Below, one piece after another: positions 1 to 8,561 of a DNA stretch of 64,000 nucleotides. The first letter of the stretch is position 1. Every line of letters begins with the position of its first letter. A program made the position numbers and the translations under genes. Location of the stretch: NCBI RefSeq assembly GCF_018861065.1, contig NZ_JAHKQO010000016.1, forward strand, positions 1-64,000, given 5' to 3'. Origin of the DNA: Paraglaciecola arctica. Lineage in GTDB: Bacteria; Pseudomonadota; Gammaproteobacteria; Enterobacterales; Alteromonadaceae. Below the pieces are notes generated by a model. That model saw only the letters and a program-made list of their open reading frames with translations. It did no database searches and was not told the DNA's origin.

Positions 1-1265
1 CTCAAACTGATGGGGCTGTTCTTGTCATGTTTGTAGTGCGCAAATTGTTTGGTCGTTGAATTAAAGCGATTGAGGCCTCCTCCCCATGTACCGACCCACA
101 ATATGCCTTGCTGGTCTTGCATAATGGCTCGAACAATATTATTACTTAAACTCTGCGGGACTTTATCGTAATGGCGGTAATGGGTAAATTGCTCGGTAAG
201 AGAATTTAAGCGACTAAGACCACCCCCATCCGTTCCTACCCAAAGATTTCCTTGTTGATCATAAATAATGGCTCGAACTAAATCATTACTCAAACTATTG
301 AGGTTTGTTGTTTGATGACGATGATGAGTAAATTGTTTACTCTTTATGTCTAAATGATTAAGACCGCCACCAAGCGTTCCTAGCCATAGGTTGCCGTTTT
401 TGTCCTGAACAATTTCATCGATTTCATCATGACTCAAACTGTTGGGGTTGTTGCTTTCATGGCGAAAGTGAGTGAATTTCTGGGTGCGTAGATTAAAATA
501 ATTCAGGCCACCACCTTTAGTGCCAAGCCAAAGGTTACCCCGTTTGTCTTCGACAATAGCACTGACGGCATTATTACTTAAACTATCCGGATTTATTGCT
601 TGATGGCGAAAATGTGTAAATTGTTCAGTTTCAGGATGAAAAAGATTAAGGCCACCGGACCAGGTTCCTATCCAAAGGTTACCCTGTTGATCTTCAGTTA
701 TGACACTCACTGAATCATGACTTAAACTATTGGCATTGGTTGCCTGATGACGATATTGGGTAAACTGGTCGGTTAAAGGATCAAAGCGATTTAGGCCGCC
801 GTTATCGGTTCCAACCCAAATGTTTCCTTGTCTATCTTGTGTTATCGCGTGGATGGTATCATTACTTAGGCTAGTGGGTTCTGATGCTTTATGTACGAAA
901 TGGGTAAACTGTTCGGTCGCAGGATCAAATCGGTTGAGACCACCGCCCCGCGTTCCAACCCATATATAGCCTTGTAAATCTTCATAAATAACGGTTATAT
1001 AATTATTGGAGAGAGATTGGGAATTCTCTAAATCCTTTTTGAAAACCTTAAACTCATATCCGTCGTAACGCGCCAGTCCTTCTTCAGTTCCAACCCATAG
1101 AAACCCTAACCTGTCTTGTAATATTGCTTTTGCACTACTTTGGGGAAGTCCATTTTCAATCGATAGATGTTCAAAGCGAACCGATGCGCCTGCAGCGTAA
1201 ACTAATGAGTGGGAACAAATCACGAGTAGCAACACTAAACCAAGGTACTGAATATTTCTTGTCAA
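1..1265 (-). CDS. Sensor protein with two-component-regulator propeller repeats, partial (3' end beyond window)
   Basis: An open frame runs from a TTG at 1265 off the left edge (421 codons visible). Residues 1-27 form a signal peptide (LVLLLVICSHSL core). Then come eight repeats of about 48 residues (144 bp period) with the Reg_prop signature, such as LWVGTWGGGLNRFN and NIWVGTDNGGLNRFD. Such repeats build a periplasmic beta-propeller in hybrid sensor kinases and in GGDEF proteins, which sense extracellular ligands. The output domain lies outside the window, so its class cannot be told. TTG is chosen because no ATG occurs in frame ahead of the signal peptide. Confidence 0.85.
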   Translation of the reverse strand, partial: MTRNIQYLGLVLLLVICSHSLVYAAGASVRFEHLSIENGLPQSSAKAILQDRLGFLWVGTEEGLARYDGYEFKVFKKDLENSQSLSNNYITVIYEDLQGYIWVGTRGGGLNRFDPATEQFTHFVHKASEPTSLSNDTIHAITQDRQGNIWVGTDNGGLNRFDPLTDQFTQYRHQATNANSLSHDSVSVITEDQQGNLWIGTWSGGLNLFHPETEQFTHFRHQAINPDSLSNNAVSAIVEDKRGNLWLGTKGGGLNYFNLRTQKFTHFRHESNNPNSLSHDEIDEIVQDKNGNLWLGTLGGGLNHLDIKSKQFTHHRHQTTNLNSLSNDLVRAIIYDQQGNLWVGTDGGGLSRLNSLTEQFTHYRHYDKVPQSLSNNIVRAIMQDQQGILWVGTWGGGLNRFNSTTKQFAHYKHDKNSPISL

Positions 1266-1458
1266 AAGTTTGGATTCCGTTAGGTTACAATTTATCCGGA
1301 GATTTTGCGCCGCTAGTATAAATATAATTAAGTTTTAAAACAAAGGCATATCCAATTTATAGTGTATCTTTGTTTTGATTTTAGATATTGCTTCAAAAGT
1401 ATGTTGTCATTTAATTAATACCGAAGAGGCTTATCACCTCATTTGTAATAGTTGGTAG

Positions 1459-1833
1459 CTAATAAATAGATAGCGAACCTATTTGCCGGTTAATCACTTC
1501 TTGACGCTCTTCTTCAGTAAGAATGCCAACTAAAGGTGTTTGTCGGCGGTATTTGGTAACAGTAGGTGAATTTTCGAGTAGGGTAGTCATAAATAAAGTG
1601 GGGTGCTCAACATATTCCAATAAACTTGACCAAAATAGGTAAGCGCCATGGCGCATTTTTCCAGATTCGTAGCGAACTTGTATGGTATTCACTACTTGTG
1701 AAATATAGTGATGATTTGCTAAAAGTTTCTCACCCATGGCTTTATGTAAAGACAGGATTTGTTGGTCAATATGTTGTTGCTGGACTGTTTGATTGTTGTT
1801 TCTCAAACGTCTTGTTTTGTTAAGACTAGGCAT
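1459..1833 (-). CDS. Conserved small protein of unknown function (124 aa)
   Basis: I do not recognise a family. The product is 124 aa, basic and Asn/Gln-rich at the N-terminus (LNKTRRLRNNN), without signal peptide or membrane segment. The middle and C-terminal parts look helical, with an acidic stretch (LTEEERQEV). Its start codon shares one base with the stop of the upstream DUF3820 gene, which itself overlaps the ABC exporter, so it is probably translated from the same mRNA as the last gene of that run. The tight coupling supports it being real. Confidence 0.6.
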   Translation of the reverse strand: MPSLNKTRRLRNNNQTVQQQHIDQQILSLHKAMGEKLLANHHYISQVVNTIQVRYESGKMRHGAYLFWSSLLEYVEHPTLFMTTLLENSPTVTKYRRQTPLVGILTEEERQEVINRQIGSLSIY

Positions 1834-2048
1834 TAATCATCTCGTAACAGGGGAGCCAACATAGATTCAAGGCCATTGACTTTCACTTCATGTATTAACG
1901 CCAATTGTTGCCCTAGTTTCCCCTCGGGAAACCCTTTGTTGTTAAACCAAACTAGGTAAGGTTCGGGTAAGTTGAGCAGTTTCCTTCCTGCATATTTTCC
2001 AAAGGGCATAGTTTGGTTTATGGCATCTAGTAACGCTTGATTATCCAA
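1833..2048 (-). CDS. DUF3820 family protein (71 aa)
   Basis: A small cytosolic protein matching the DUF3820 family (the putative quorum-sensing-regulated virulence-factor family in Pfam). Characteristic segments are MPFGKYAGRKLLNLPEPYL, VWFNNKGFPEGKLGQQLAL and the C-terminal VKVNGLESML. Full length for the family. The biochemical role is not known. Its start lies 8 bp inside the 3' end of the ABC exporter gene and its stop touches the next small gene, so the three form an overlapping set. Confidence 0.85.
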   Translation of the reverse strand: MDNQALLDAINQTMPFGKYAGRKLLNLPEPYLVWFNNKGFPEGKLGQQLALIHEVKVNGLESMLAPLLRDD

Positions 2049-3846
2049 GGTTAGTCTCGCTGTGTTGGTTGTTTTGCTGAGTGTCCCACAATTTTTTATA
2101 GGCGCCGTTTATTTGTAATAATTGCTGATGATTACCTTGTTCGAGGATCTTGCCTTGAGCCATGACTACAATCTTATCTGCATCTACGATAGTTGATAAA
2201 CGGTGGGCTATCACCAAACTTGTATGGCCTTGTGATATCTCTTTTATCGCAGCTAATATGGCTTGCTCTGATTGGCTGTCCAGAGACGAAGTGGCTTCGT
2301 CAAAAACCATGATAGGTGGGCGTTTTAATATGGTTCGTGCAATGGCAACTCGTTGTTTTTCACCCCCCGAGAGTTTAAGTCCTCGTTCGCCAACTGTGGT
2401 TTTTTCACCTTGGGGTAGAGAGCTAATAAAACCACGAAGATGGGCTAAATCGATCGCCTGTTGTACTTCTTCGTTAGTGGCATCTGGGCGGCCATAACGT
2501 ACATTTTCTAAAATAGTGTCATTAAATAACACAGTATCTTGGGGGACAATTCCAATGGTTTTACGTAAAGAGTGTTGATTGACAGTACTAATGTCTTGGC
2601 CGTCGATACTAATCTTACCTTTATTTGCATCGTAAAATCTGAATAAGAGTTTTACTAAAGTTGACTTGCCTGAGCCACTTTCACCTACTACCGCGACTTT
2701 TTGGCCAGGTAGAATTTCAAAACTGACATCCTCTAAAATAGTGCGGTCGGGGCGGTAACTAAATTGTATATGCTCAAAAGTAATCTTTCCTTGGCTAACA
2801 ATTAAATCGTTAGCATTTTCATCAATAGTCACTTTGGGACGTTTATTTAAGAGGTTGAACAGATTCTCTATATTGGCTAATGAGCCACGAATCTCTCGGT
2901 ATACAAACCCCAAAAAGTTCAAAGGCATGAAGATTTGCATGGTAAACGCATTGATCAATACAAAGTCACCAATAGTCATGTTTCCTTGGGCGACATTGTA
3001 GGCTGCCAATGCCATCATACTAGTCATCGCAATGGCGATAATTGACGCTTGACCACCATTTAATGCAAACAAGGATAAACGGTTTTTACGCCTAGCGGTT
3101 TCCCAATCAGCTAGGTCAGAGTCATATCTATTTGCTTCATAGTTTTCATTATTAAAATATTTAACTGTTTCGTAGTTGAGTAAACTGTCGATTGCTCGTG
3201 AATTGCTGCTGGAGTCTGCTTGGTTAACTTCGCGAACATACTTGGTACGCCAGTCTGTTGCTTTAACCGAAAAGCTTACGTAACAAATTACTGACACTAG
3301 TATTATCAGCGCAAAACTGACACCATAGTTGTAGAACAATACACCAATAACAACGGCAATTTCGAACAAAGTGGGGACAATGTTAAACACTAAAAAACGC
3401 ATTAGAAAACTGATGCCACTGGTGCCCCGTTCTATGTCTCTGGATAGTCCTCCTGTTTGCCTATTTAGGTGAAACTCTAAGTCTAAATTGTGTAAGTGTC
3501 GAAACACTTGAATTCCTAAGCGGCGCATGGCACGTTCGGTTACCCTGCCAAAAAGTGTATCTCTGATCTCGCCAAACAAAACATTAGCTAGGCGCAATAA
3601 ACCGTAGGCTGCAATTAAGCCAAAAGGGACTAATAAAATGCCATTTGTCGACGAGGTATCATTTAGCTCATCAACGGTATATTTGAGAATAAAGGGTAAA
3701 TAAATACTTGCGGTTTTAGCGGCTACTAAGCATAACAGGGCGAGGCCAACTCTGACCTTGAATTCAGTTAAGTAAGGCCACAACTGGGAAAATATGCGCC
3801 AGTTGATTGGCGTGTCTGCATCGATAGGGTTACGGTTGCTACGCAT
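2041..3846 (-). CDS. ABC exporter, Atm1-like fused permease/ATPase
   Basis: A 601-aa half-transporter with an N-terminal six-helix membrane domain (about residues 20-320) and a C-terminal ATPase. The ATPase has Walker A GESGSGKST, Q-loop QDTVLF, signature LSGGEKQRVAIAR, Walker B IMVFDEATSSLD and switch histidine IAHRLST. Sequence style (VGERGLKLSGGEKQR, the YETVKYFNNE segment in the membrane domain) fits the Atm1/HMT1 group, whose members export glutathione or glutathione-metal/sulfur species. It is predicted to work as an inner-membrane homodimer. The substrate here is inferred only. It lies 58 bp after the diguanylate cyclase and overlaps the DUF3820 gene. Confidence 0.88.
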   Translation of the reverse strand: MRSNRNPIDADTPINWRIFSQLWPYLTEFKVRVGLALLCLVAAKTASIYLPFILKYTVDELNDTSSTNGILLVPFGLIAAYGLLRLANVLFGEIRDTLFGRVTERAMRRLGIQVFRHLHNLDLEFHLNRQTGGLSRDIERGTSGISFLMRFLVFNIVPTLFEIAVVIGVLFYNYGVSFALIILVSVICYVSFSVKATDWRTKYVREVNQADSSSNSRAIDSLLNYETVKYFNNENYEANRYDSDLADWETARRKNRLSLFALNGGQASIIAIAMTSMMALAAYNVAQGNMTIGDFVLINAFTMQIFMPLNFLGFVYREIRGSLANIENLFNLLNKRPKVTIDENANDLIVSQGKITFEHIQFSYRPDRTILEDVSFEILPGQKVAVVGESGSGKSTLVKLLFRFYDANKGKISIDGQDISTVNQHSLRKTIGIVPQDTVLFNDTILENVRYGRPDATNEEVQQAIDLAHLRGFISSLPQGEKTTVGERGLKLSGGEKQRVAIARTILKRPPIMVFDEATSSLDSQSEQAILAAIKEISQGHTSLVIAHRLSTIVDADKIVVMAQGKILEQGNHQQLLQINGAYKKLWDTQQNNQHSETNLG

Positions 3847-3904
3847 GGAGTGAATGTTTTACCTTAGAATTAATGTTCGAATAAGCCTTTGTTAAATACA
3901 TCGC

Positions 3905-5002
3905 TTAATCAATGATGCAGCGGTTGCGGCCTTGCTCTTTGGCTTTGTATAGGTTGGTATCTGCTTTAGTGATGGCTTGGTTGATGGTATCAGTGGTCGC
4001 AATTTGATGTATGCCAATGCTAATGGTTACTCTGAAAAGTTTATCATTTTGTTTGAATTGTGTATCAGCTACTTTTTTGCGTAACTTTTCTGCCAATTGC
4101 ATTGCATGTTCACCATTGGTTTCTGGCAATAAAAATAAGTACTCTTCGCCTCCCCATCTTGCAAGTGAGTCCTGTTTACGCAATCCAGCTTGTAAATTAA
4201 GGCCTAAACTTTTTATCACTTCATCACCTTTGTCGTGACCATATTTGTCGTTCACCACCTTGAAGTGGTCAATATCACACATCATTAAGGTTAAATCGTT
4301 TTTGTAACGCTGGCTTCGGTCAAACTCATTTTGGAGCTTTTCCCGCATTCCACGGCGATTTAATAGACCTGATAGAGGGTCGCACATGGCTTGTTTTTCG
4401 AATTTTTGACTCATTTCTTTGATGCGCTGAAAAGAGTTTTTCCTGACATATTCGTAAAGCGCAAACAGACATGAAACAGTCAAAAATGAGTAAATTAATC
4501 TAGACTTAAATTCAAAAGTGTAAACAGTGCCCAGCCATTCGTTATTAGGATAAAACATCAAAGCACTGATCACTAAAACAAAGATACCAAGGTTTCGAGT
4601 ACCTTTACGCATTCCCCCAAAAAATAACGCTACAGGTGGCACAATGTAAATCCATAGCGGTCCAGTGCCGTTGACCCCACCGGTAAATACGAGATACAGC
4701 ATAAGTATCATGAGCGAAGAGGTAACTAAATTGGCGGATACTTTATAAGGGTTTTCAAATCGTTTTGAACGTAGGATTAGGTGTGAAGTAAAAAAAGCGG
4801 CGCAAGCAATGAGTAGGACCGAACCGAGCAACCAATCATGTCTTATACAAGCACTTACACCCATTAGAAAGGTGACAGTGTAACCAATAAAACTAAATAA
4901 ATTGGCGATAAAAATTTGTTGATTTGTTTCTGGATTGTTGCTTTGCACCACGCCAGTATTTAAATGATTCTGAATAAACCTTTTAAAATCCATAAATCCC
5001 AT
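3905..5002 (-). CDS. Membrane-bound GGDEF diguanylate cyclase
   Basis: A 365-aa protein with about six hydrophobic helices in residues 30-190 and a C-terminal GGDEF domain (about residues 205-365). Active-site motifs are present: DPLSGLLNRRG at the domain start, CDIDHFKVVNDKYGH (metal/substrate) and RWGGEEYLFLLPE, a GGEEY variant of GGEEF that should stay active. It is predicted to make c-di-GMP from GTP at the inner membrane. Its ATG follows the TAA stop of pqiC with no gap, so translation is probably coupled to the Pqi operon. The membrane sensing region has no family I can name. Confidence 0.9.
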   Translation of the reverse strand: MGFMDFKRFIQNHLNTGVVQSNNPETNQQIFIANLFSFIGYTVTFLMGVSACIRHDWLLGSVLLIACAAFFTSHLILRSKRFENPYKVSANLVTSSLMILMLYLVFTGGVNGTGPLWIYIVPPVALFFGGMRKGTRNLGIFVLVISALMFYPNNEWLGTVYTFEFKSRLIYSFLTVSCLFALYEYVRKNSFQRIKEMSQKFEKQAMCDPLSGLLNRRGMREKLQNEFDRSQRYKNDLTLMMCDIDHFKVVNDKYGHDKGDEVIKSLGLNLQAGLRKQDSLARWGGEEYLFLLPETNGEHAMQLAEKLRKKVADTQFKQNDKLFRVTISIGIHQIATTDTINQAITKADTNLYKAKEQGRNRCIID

Positions 5003-5602
5003 TTAACTATTCACCAAAGCCGCAATATCCTTTTCAATTTGATTCGCTAATTTGCCAATTAACTTACGGAGTTGTTCGACTCCATGTGAATAACCGTCCT
5101 GTGTTAAGTCTGATTCAAAATAGAATGAATGCGCTGATGTGACAAGCGTTTTATTGCTATCTTTAATGGCGTTATTAGCCGTTAGCCAATAACGCCCAGA
5201 ACTGACGACCTTTGAGGTGTCGGTAGCATGAAAATGATTTAATTGAACCTTAATTACAGTGTTGGCAACCGTCGCCTCTGGCGCAGATGAGGCAAGATAA
5301 TTACGCTGACCTTTGTTATTTAGGTCTTGCAGCAATGCGTTATAAAAAGCGGACTGTAATTTCTCAGCCCACACGTCTTGGCGAGAGAAATGGAGTTCAT
5401 GGTCATCGACTTGTAATACTAAACTTGATTGCCGTAAATAGTCTGCAACTTTTAACGATTGTAAAACGGCTACCGGTTTTGTCGTATCGCTTTGGGGAAG
5501 CACTTTATTTACGGGAGTATGCAATAAGTAGTAGCGCACATTGAGTGGCTCAGAGGTGCAACTGAGTAACAACATACATAAACAAATAGTGATTGCTTTC
5601 AT
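5003..5602 (-). CDS. pqiC: PqiC-type outer-membrane lipoprotein of the Pqi lipid-transport system
   Basis: An ABC-type transport auxiliary lipoprotein (DUF330/YmbA family), about 200 aa. The ATG at 5602 gives a lipoprotein signal with lipobox LLLSC; an in-frame ATG 18 bases upstream at 5620 lies inside pqiB and is less likely. The conserved N-terminal YYLL segment of the family is present (RYYLLHTPVNKVL). In E. coli, PqiC is an outer-membrane lipoprotein that joins the PqiB needle. The start is separated from the pqiB stop by one base, so the genes are co-translated. Confidence 0.88.
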   Translation of the reverse strand: MKAITICLCMLLLSCTSEPLNVRYYLLHTPVNKVLPQSDTTKPVAVLQSLKVADYLRQSSLVLQVDDHELHFSRQDVWAEKLQSAFYNALLQDLNNKGQRNYLASSAPEATVANTVIKVQLNHFHATDTSKVVSSGRYWLTANNAIKDSNKTLVTSAHSFYFESDLTQDGYSHGVEQLRKLIGKLANQIEKDIAALVNS

Positions 5603-5603
5603 T

Positions 5604-7286
5604 TTATTTTGTTGCCTCATTTTTGTTGGTTTGCTTAGCCTTAGGAATTAACCTTGTTCCATCACCATTAGTAAAAATCAAACTGTTAGGTTTGCTATTT
5701 AGCTGCATCAACAATGGTTGTAACTCTTGGATGATGCCTTGTAGTGACCGCATAGTGTGGTTGAGCTCTTTGTACGTGTCTGAGTCAGCCGAATAATCAC
5801 GGGTTAAGTTAGAAATGTTTGCTAACGTTTCAGCTAAAGTGCTGCTTATTTGATCTTGTTGCACTGACGATAGCAAGCTCTCCACAGCGTTCGCAGTAGT
5901 TTGCAGTGATTGTGCTGTTTGAGAGATTTGCGACAGCATTGTATTGGCATTGTCGGACAAGTCTTTTAATTTGATTTCATTGATGTTGTCTAATATCGCG
6001 GTCACTTTTGAGGTGATTTCTGAAAACTCTCCAGTTATGGTCGGTATCACTTCATACCCATTGTGTTGTTGAGCTACAAAATGCGGAGCGTCTGGATAAT
6101 GCTGTAAGTCTACGAACAACGCACCTGTCAAAAGGTTGCCTGTTTTTAGAGTGGCTCGAAACCCCTGTTCAATCCACAGGCTGGTTTGTTTGCGAATAAA
6201 AGCGATACCCTCGGCATTGTCTGGTTGTTGTATTCGACCAGGTTGAATACTGATAACGACAGGGATGTCATAACCTTGTTTTAGGAGGTCTTCTTGGGTG
6301 TTTTCTAGTGAATTAATAGACAAAACTTTGCCAACAATTACGCCCCTGTACTCCACAGGGGCCCCTACCTGAAGTCCACGGATCGTGTCTTTAACGAGGA
6401 TTACGTATTGAGCATTGAATTTAAAACGTTCCTCTGAAGCTGAAGCGTAATTGGGGTGAATATCAAAAAAACTGCGTTCCTCGATTTGTTCACCTACAGG
6501 CATGCCTTCAGGAATACCAAAAGTCACACCATTGGTAAGTAAGGTTTCTAAACTACCGGTACTAACTTTGACTCCACTGGCCCCCAATTCCATTTGCACG
6601 CCACTGATATCCCAAAACTTAGTGTTAGAAGTAATCAGCTTATGATAGGGGGCTTCAATGAAAGTATTGTAATACACAATCCGTTCCTCGAAATTAAAAT
6701 GGATGTCTTCAAACTCACCCACTTTTATACCTTTATATACGACCGGATCGCCTTTTTTATATGCGAATTCACTTTCGCTGTTTAAGGTAACGTGTAATCC
6801 AGGGGTGCCCGCAGGAGTGACAGGTGGCGCGTCAAGCGCCACAAATTCATCACTCATTTCTTGGTTAATACCAGGGGCCATATTAATATATGGACCAGAT
6901 AAAATAGTGCCGAGTCCAGAGATACCACTGAGGGAAACGCGAGGTGAAACAATCCAAAACTGATTATCAGCATGCAGAATGGGACTCACTTTTTTATCCA
7001 TCCTGACCGTGACTAACACTCCGCTTAAATCTTCAGAAAGCTCTATATTTCTGACCAAGCCAATATCTACGTCACGGGTCTTAATTTTGGTCTTTCCCGC
7101 CTCTAGACCCGTAGCGGTTTTAAACTGAATGGTGATCAGTTGCCCTTGATTGCTCCATTGGTAATAAATCATCCACAGGCCTATAAACAAGGCTACTATT
7201 GGTACTAGCCAAATCTTTGAAACTGTTCTAACCGGTTTCACTATGGCTTCTTCAGGTAAAGTAGAGGGCGACTGTTCCTGGCTCAT
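5604..7286 (-). CDS. pqiB: PqiB, triple MCE-domain intermembrane lipid-transport protein
   Basis: A 560-aa protein close to E. coli PqiB in length. One N-terminal transmembrane helix (IWLVPIVALFIGLWMIYY, about residues 25-42) is followed by three MCE/MlaD domains; recurring signatures are TGLEAGKTKIKTRDVDIG, YKKGDPVVYKGIKVGEF and LQVGAPVEYRGVIVGKV. A helical C-terminal region forms the needle in the known structure. It bridges the periplasm and moves lipids between membranes together with PqiA and PqiC. It overlaps pqiA by 4 bp. Assignment rests on the domain count and operon order. Confidence 0.93.
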   Translation of the reverse strand: MSQEQSPSTLPEEAIVKPVRTVSKIWLVPIVALFIGLWMIYYQWSNQGQLITIQFKTATGLEAGKTKIKTRDVDIGLVRNIELSEDLSGVLVTVRMDKKVSPILHADNQFWIVSPRVSLSGISGLGTILSGPYINMAPGINQEMSDEFVALDAPPVTPAGTPGLHVTLNSESEFAYKKGDPVVYKGIKVGEFEDIHFNFEERIVYYNTFIEAPYHKLITSNTKFWDISGVQMELGASGVKVSTGSLETLLTNGVTFGIPEGMPVGEQIEERSFFDIHPNYASASEERFKFNAQYVILVKDTIRGLQVGAPVEYRGVIVGKVLSINSLENTQEDLLKQGYDIPVVISIQPGRIQQPDNAEGIAFIRKQTSLWIEQGFRATLKTGNLLTGALFVDLQHYPDAPHFVAQQHNGYEVIPTITGEFSEITSKVTAILDNINEIKLKDLSDNANTMLSQISQTAQSLQTTANAVESLLSSVQQDQISSTLAETLANISNLTRDYSADSDTYKELNHTMRSLQGIIQELQPLLMQLNSKPNSLIFTNGDGTRLIPKAKQTNKNEATK

Positions 7287-8428
7287 ATTGGTTTCTCGTT
7301 TCCTTGTAATTTTTGTGTCTTATACCAAATAAGTCTTGAGTCAAACGACATCGCCGCTAGCATGGTACAGATTACTACACCACAAAACGCCAGAGCGGCG
7401 TGGCCTGGCAATATATTCATAATGTTGCCTAGTTGAATCAAGCTGACCAATACCGCCACTACAAAAACATCTATCATCGACCAGCGCCCCACAAATTCGG
7501 TGAATCTGTACCAAAATATTCTTTCACGCAGAGCATGTTGCTGTTTGGTTTGCACTGAATAATTTAACCAACACAATATAATTATTTTTGCCGCCGGGAT
7601 ACACACACTGGCGATAAAAATAATAATCGCGATAGGGTATGACCCCATTTTCCAAAGAATGATAACGCCTCCGAGAATGGTATTGGGCTCATCTGTACCT
7701 AGCACATTGGTATGCATTATAGGTAATATATTGGCTGGGACGTAAAGCAAAATAGAAGTGAATAACAAAGCCCATGTTGTTTGAATACTGTGGTTGCGGT
7801 CAATTGGTGTATGTTCTTCAACAATATTGTTGATCAGTAATTGTTGAAGTTGATATTTATCTACATATAACAGGGTAATCGTCATAAAGAGGGTAAACAG
7901 CAGGTATGCATAGAAAGACAAACCTATTCCAATGTCAGCCATTGACATGATTTTGATTAAGCTGACTAACACTCCAATCATGAATATTTCAGCCATGGTC
8001 CAAGGGAGCAATCTAAATAAAAGTGCTAACAACCATTTGGCATTTTTAGGCCGAAAACCTAGGCTCAGGGGGACCAATAAATACAACAAACTTATCAAAA
8101 CAAAAGCGGGAAGTATTAACACCGCAATTGCCTCTACTAATGCTAGTAGTCCATAGTTTTTTTCAACTAAAATCCAAAAACTACTAATAATATCAATAGA
8201 CTGAGACTGGCCACTGCTGCTAAAAGATAAAAATTCAAAGGGCAAGGAAGCAAACAGAAAAATAAGGGAAGTGGCAGCCAGGGCAATAATTTTCTGCGAC
8301 GCATTGTGATGGTAAACGGTTAACTGTAATCCACATCGAGGGCACATCGCTGCTTGCTTATGAGACAACTCAGGCAACTTAACTTTATAGTGACATTCAT
8401 GGCACATAATTATTGTTGGCTTCGACAT
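7283..8428 (-). CDS. pqiA: PqiA, inner-membrane protein of the Pqi system
   Basis: A 381-aa polytopic protein with two PqiA repeats, each with about four membrane helices. An N-terminal zinc-ribbon-like pair of motifs is present (MCHECHYKV and CPRCGLQL, residues 9-33). The family provides the inner-membrane partner of PqiB in lipid transport; expression in E. coli is paraquat-inducible through SoxRS, but no SoxS site was identified here. First gene of the pqiABC-diguanylate cyclase run. The 133 bp upstream separate it from the decarboxylase gene. Confidence 0.92.
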   Translation of the reverse strand: MSKPTIIMCHECHYKVKLPELSHKQAAMCPRCGLQLTVYHHNASQKIIALAATSLIFLFASLPFEFLSFSSSGQSQSIDIISSFWILVEKNYGLLALVEAIAVLILPAFVLISLLYLLVPLSLGFRPKNAKWLLALLFRLLPWTMAEIFMIGVLVSLIKIMSMADIGIGLSFYAYLLFTLFMTITLLYVDKYQLQQLLINNIVEEHTPIDRNHSIQTTWALLFTSILLYVPANILPIMHTNVLGTDEPNTILGGVIILWKMGSYPIAIIIFIASVCIPAAKIIILCWLNYSVQTKQQHALRERIFWYRFTEFVGRWSMIDVFVVAVLVSLIQLGNIMNILPGHAALAFCGVVICTMLAAMSFDSRLIWYKTQKLQGNEKPI

Positions 8429-8561
8429 TATGGACTTAGTGTTAATTTACGGTTGATCAAGTTGTTGGTGTCATAAATAACTGACGAGTTATTAAACATC
8501 AATTTAGCTAAAAATTCAGTAATTATCCCATACCACCTCAAATACACAGATGGTTTGGGTA

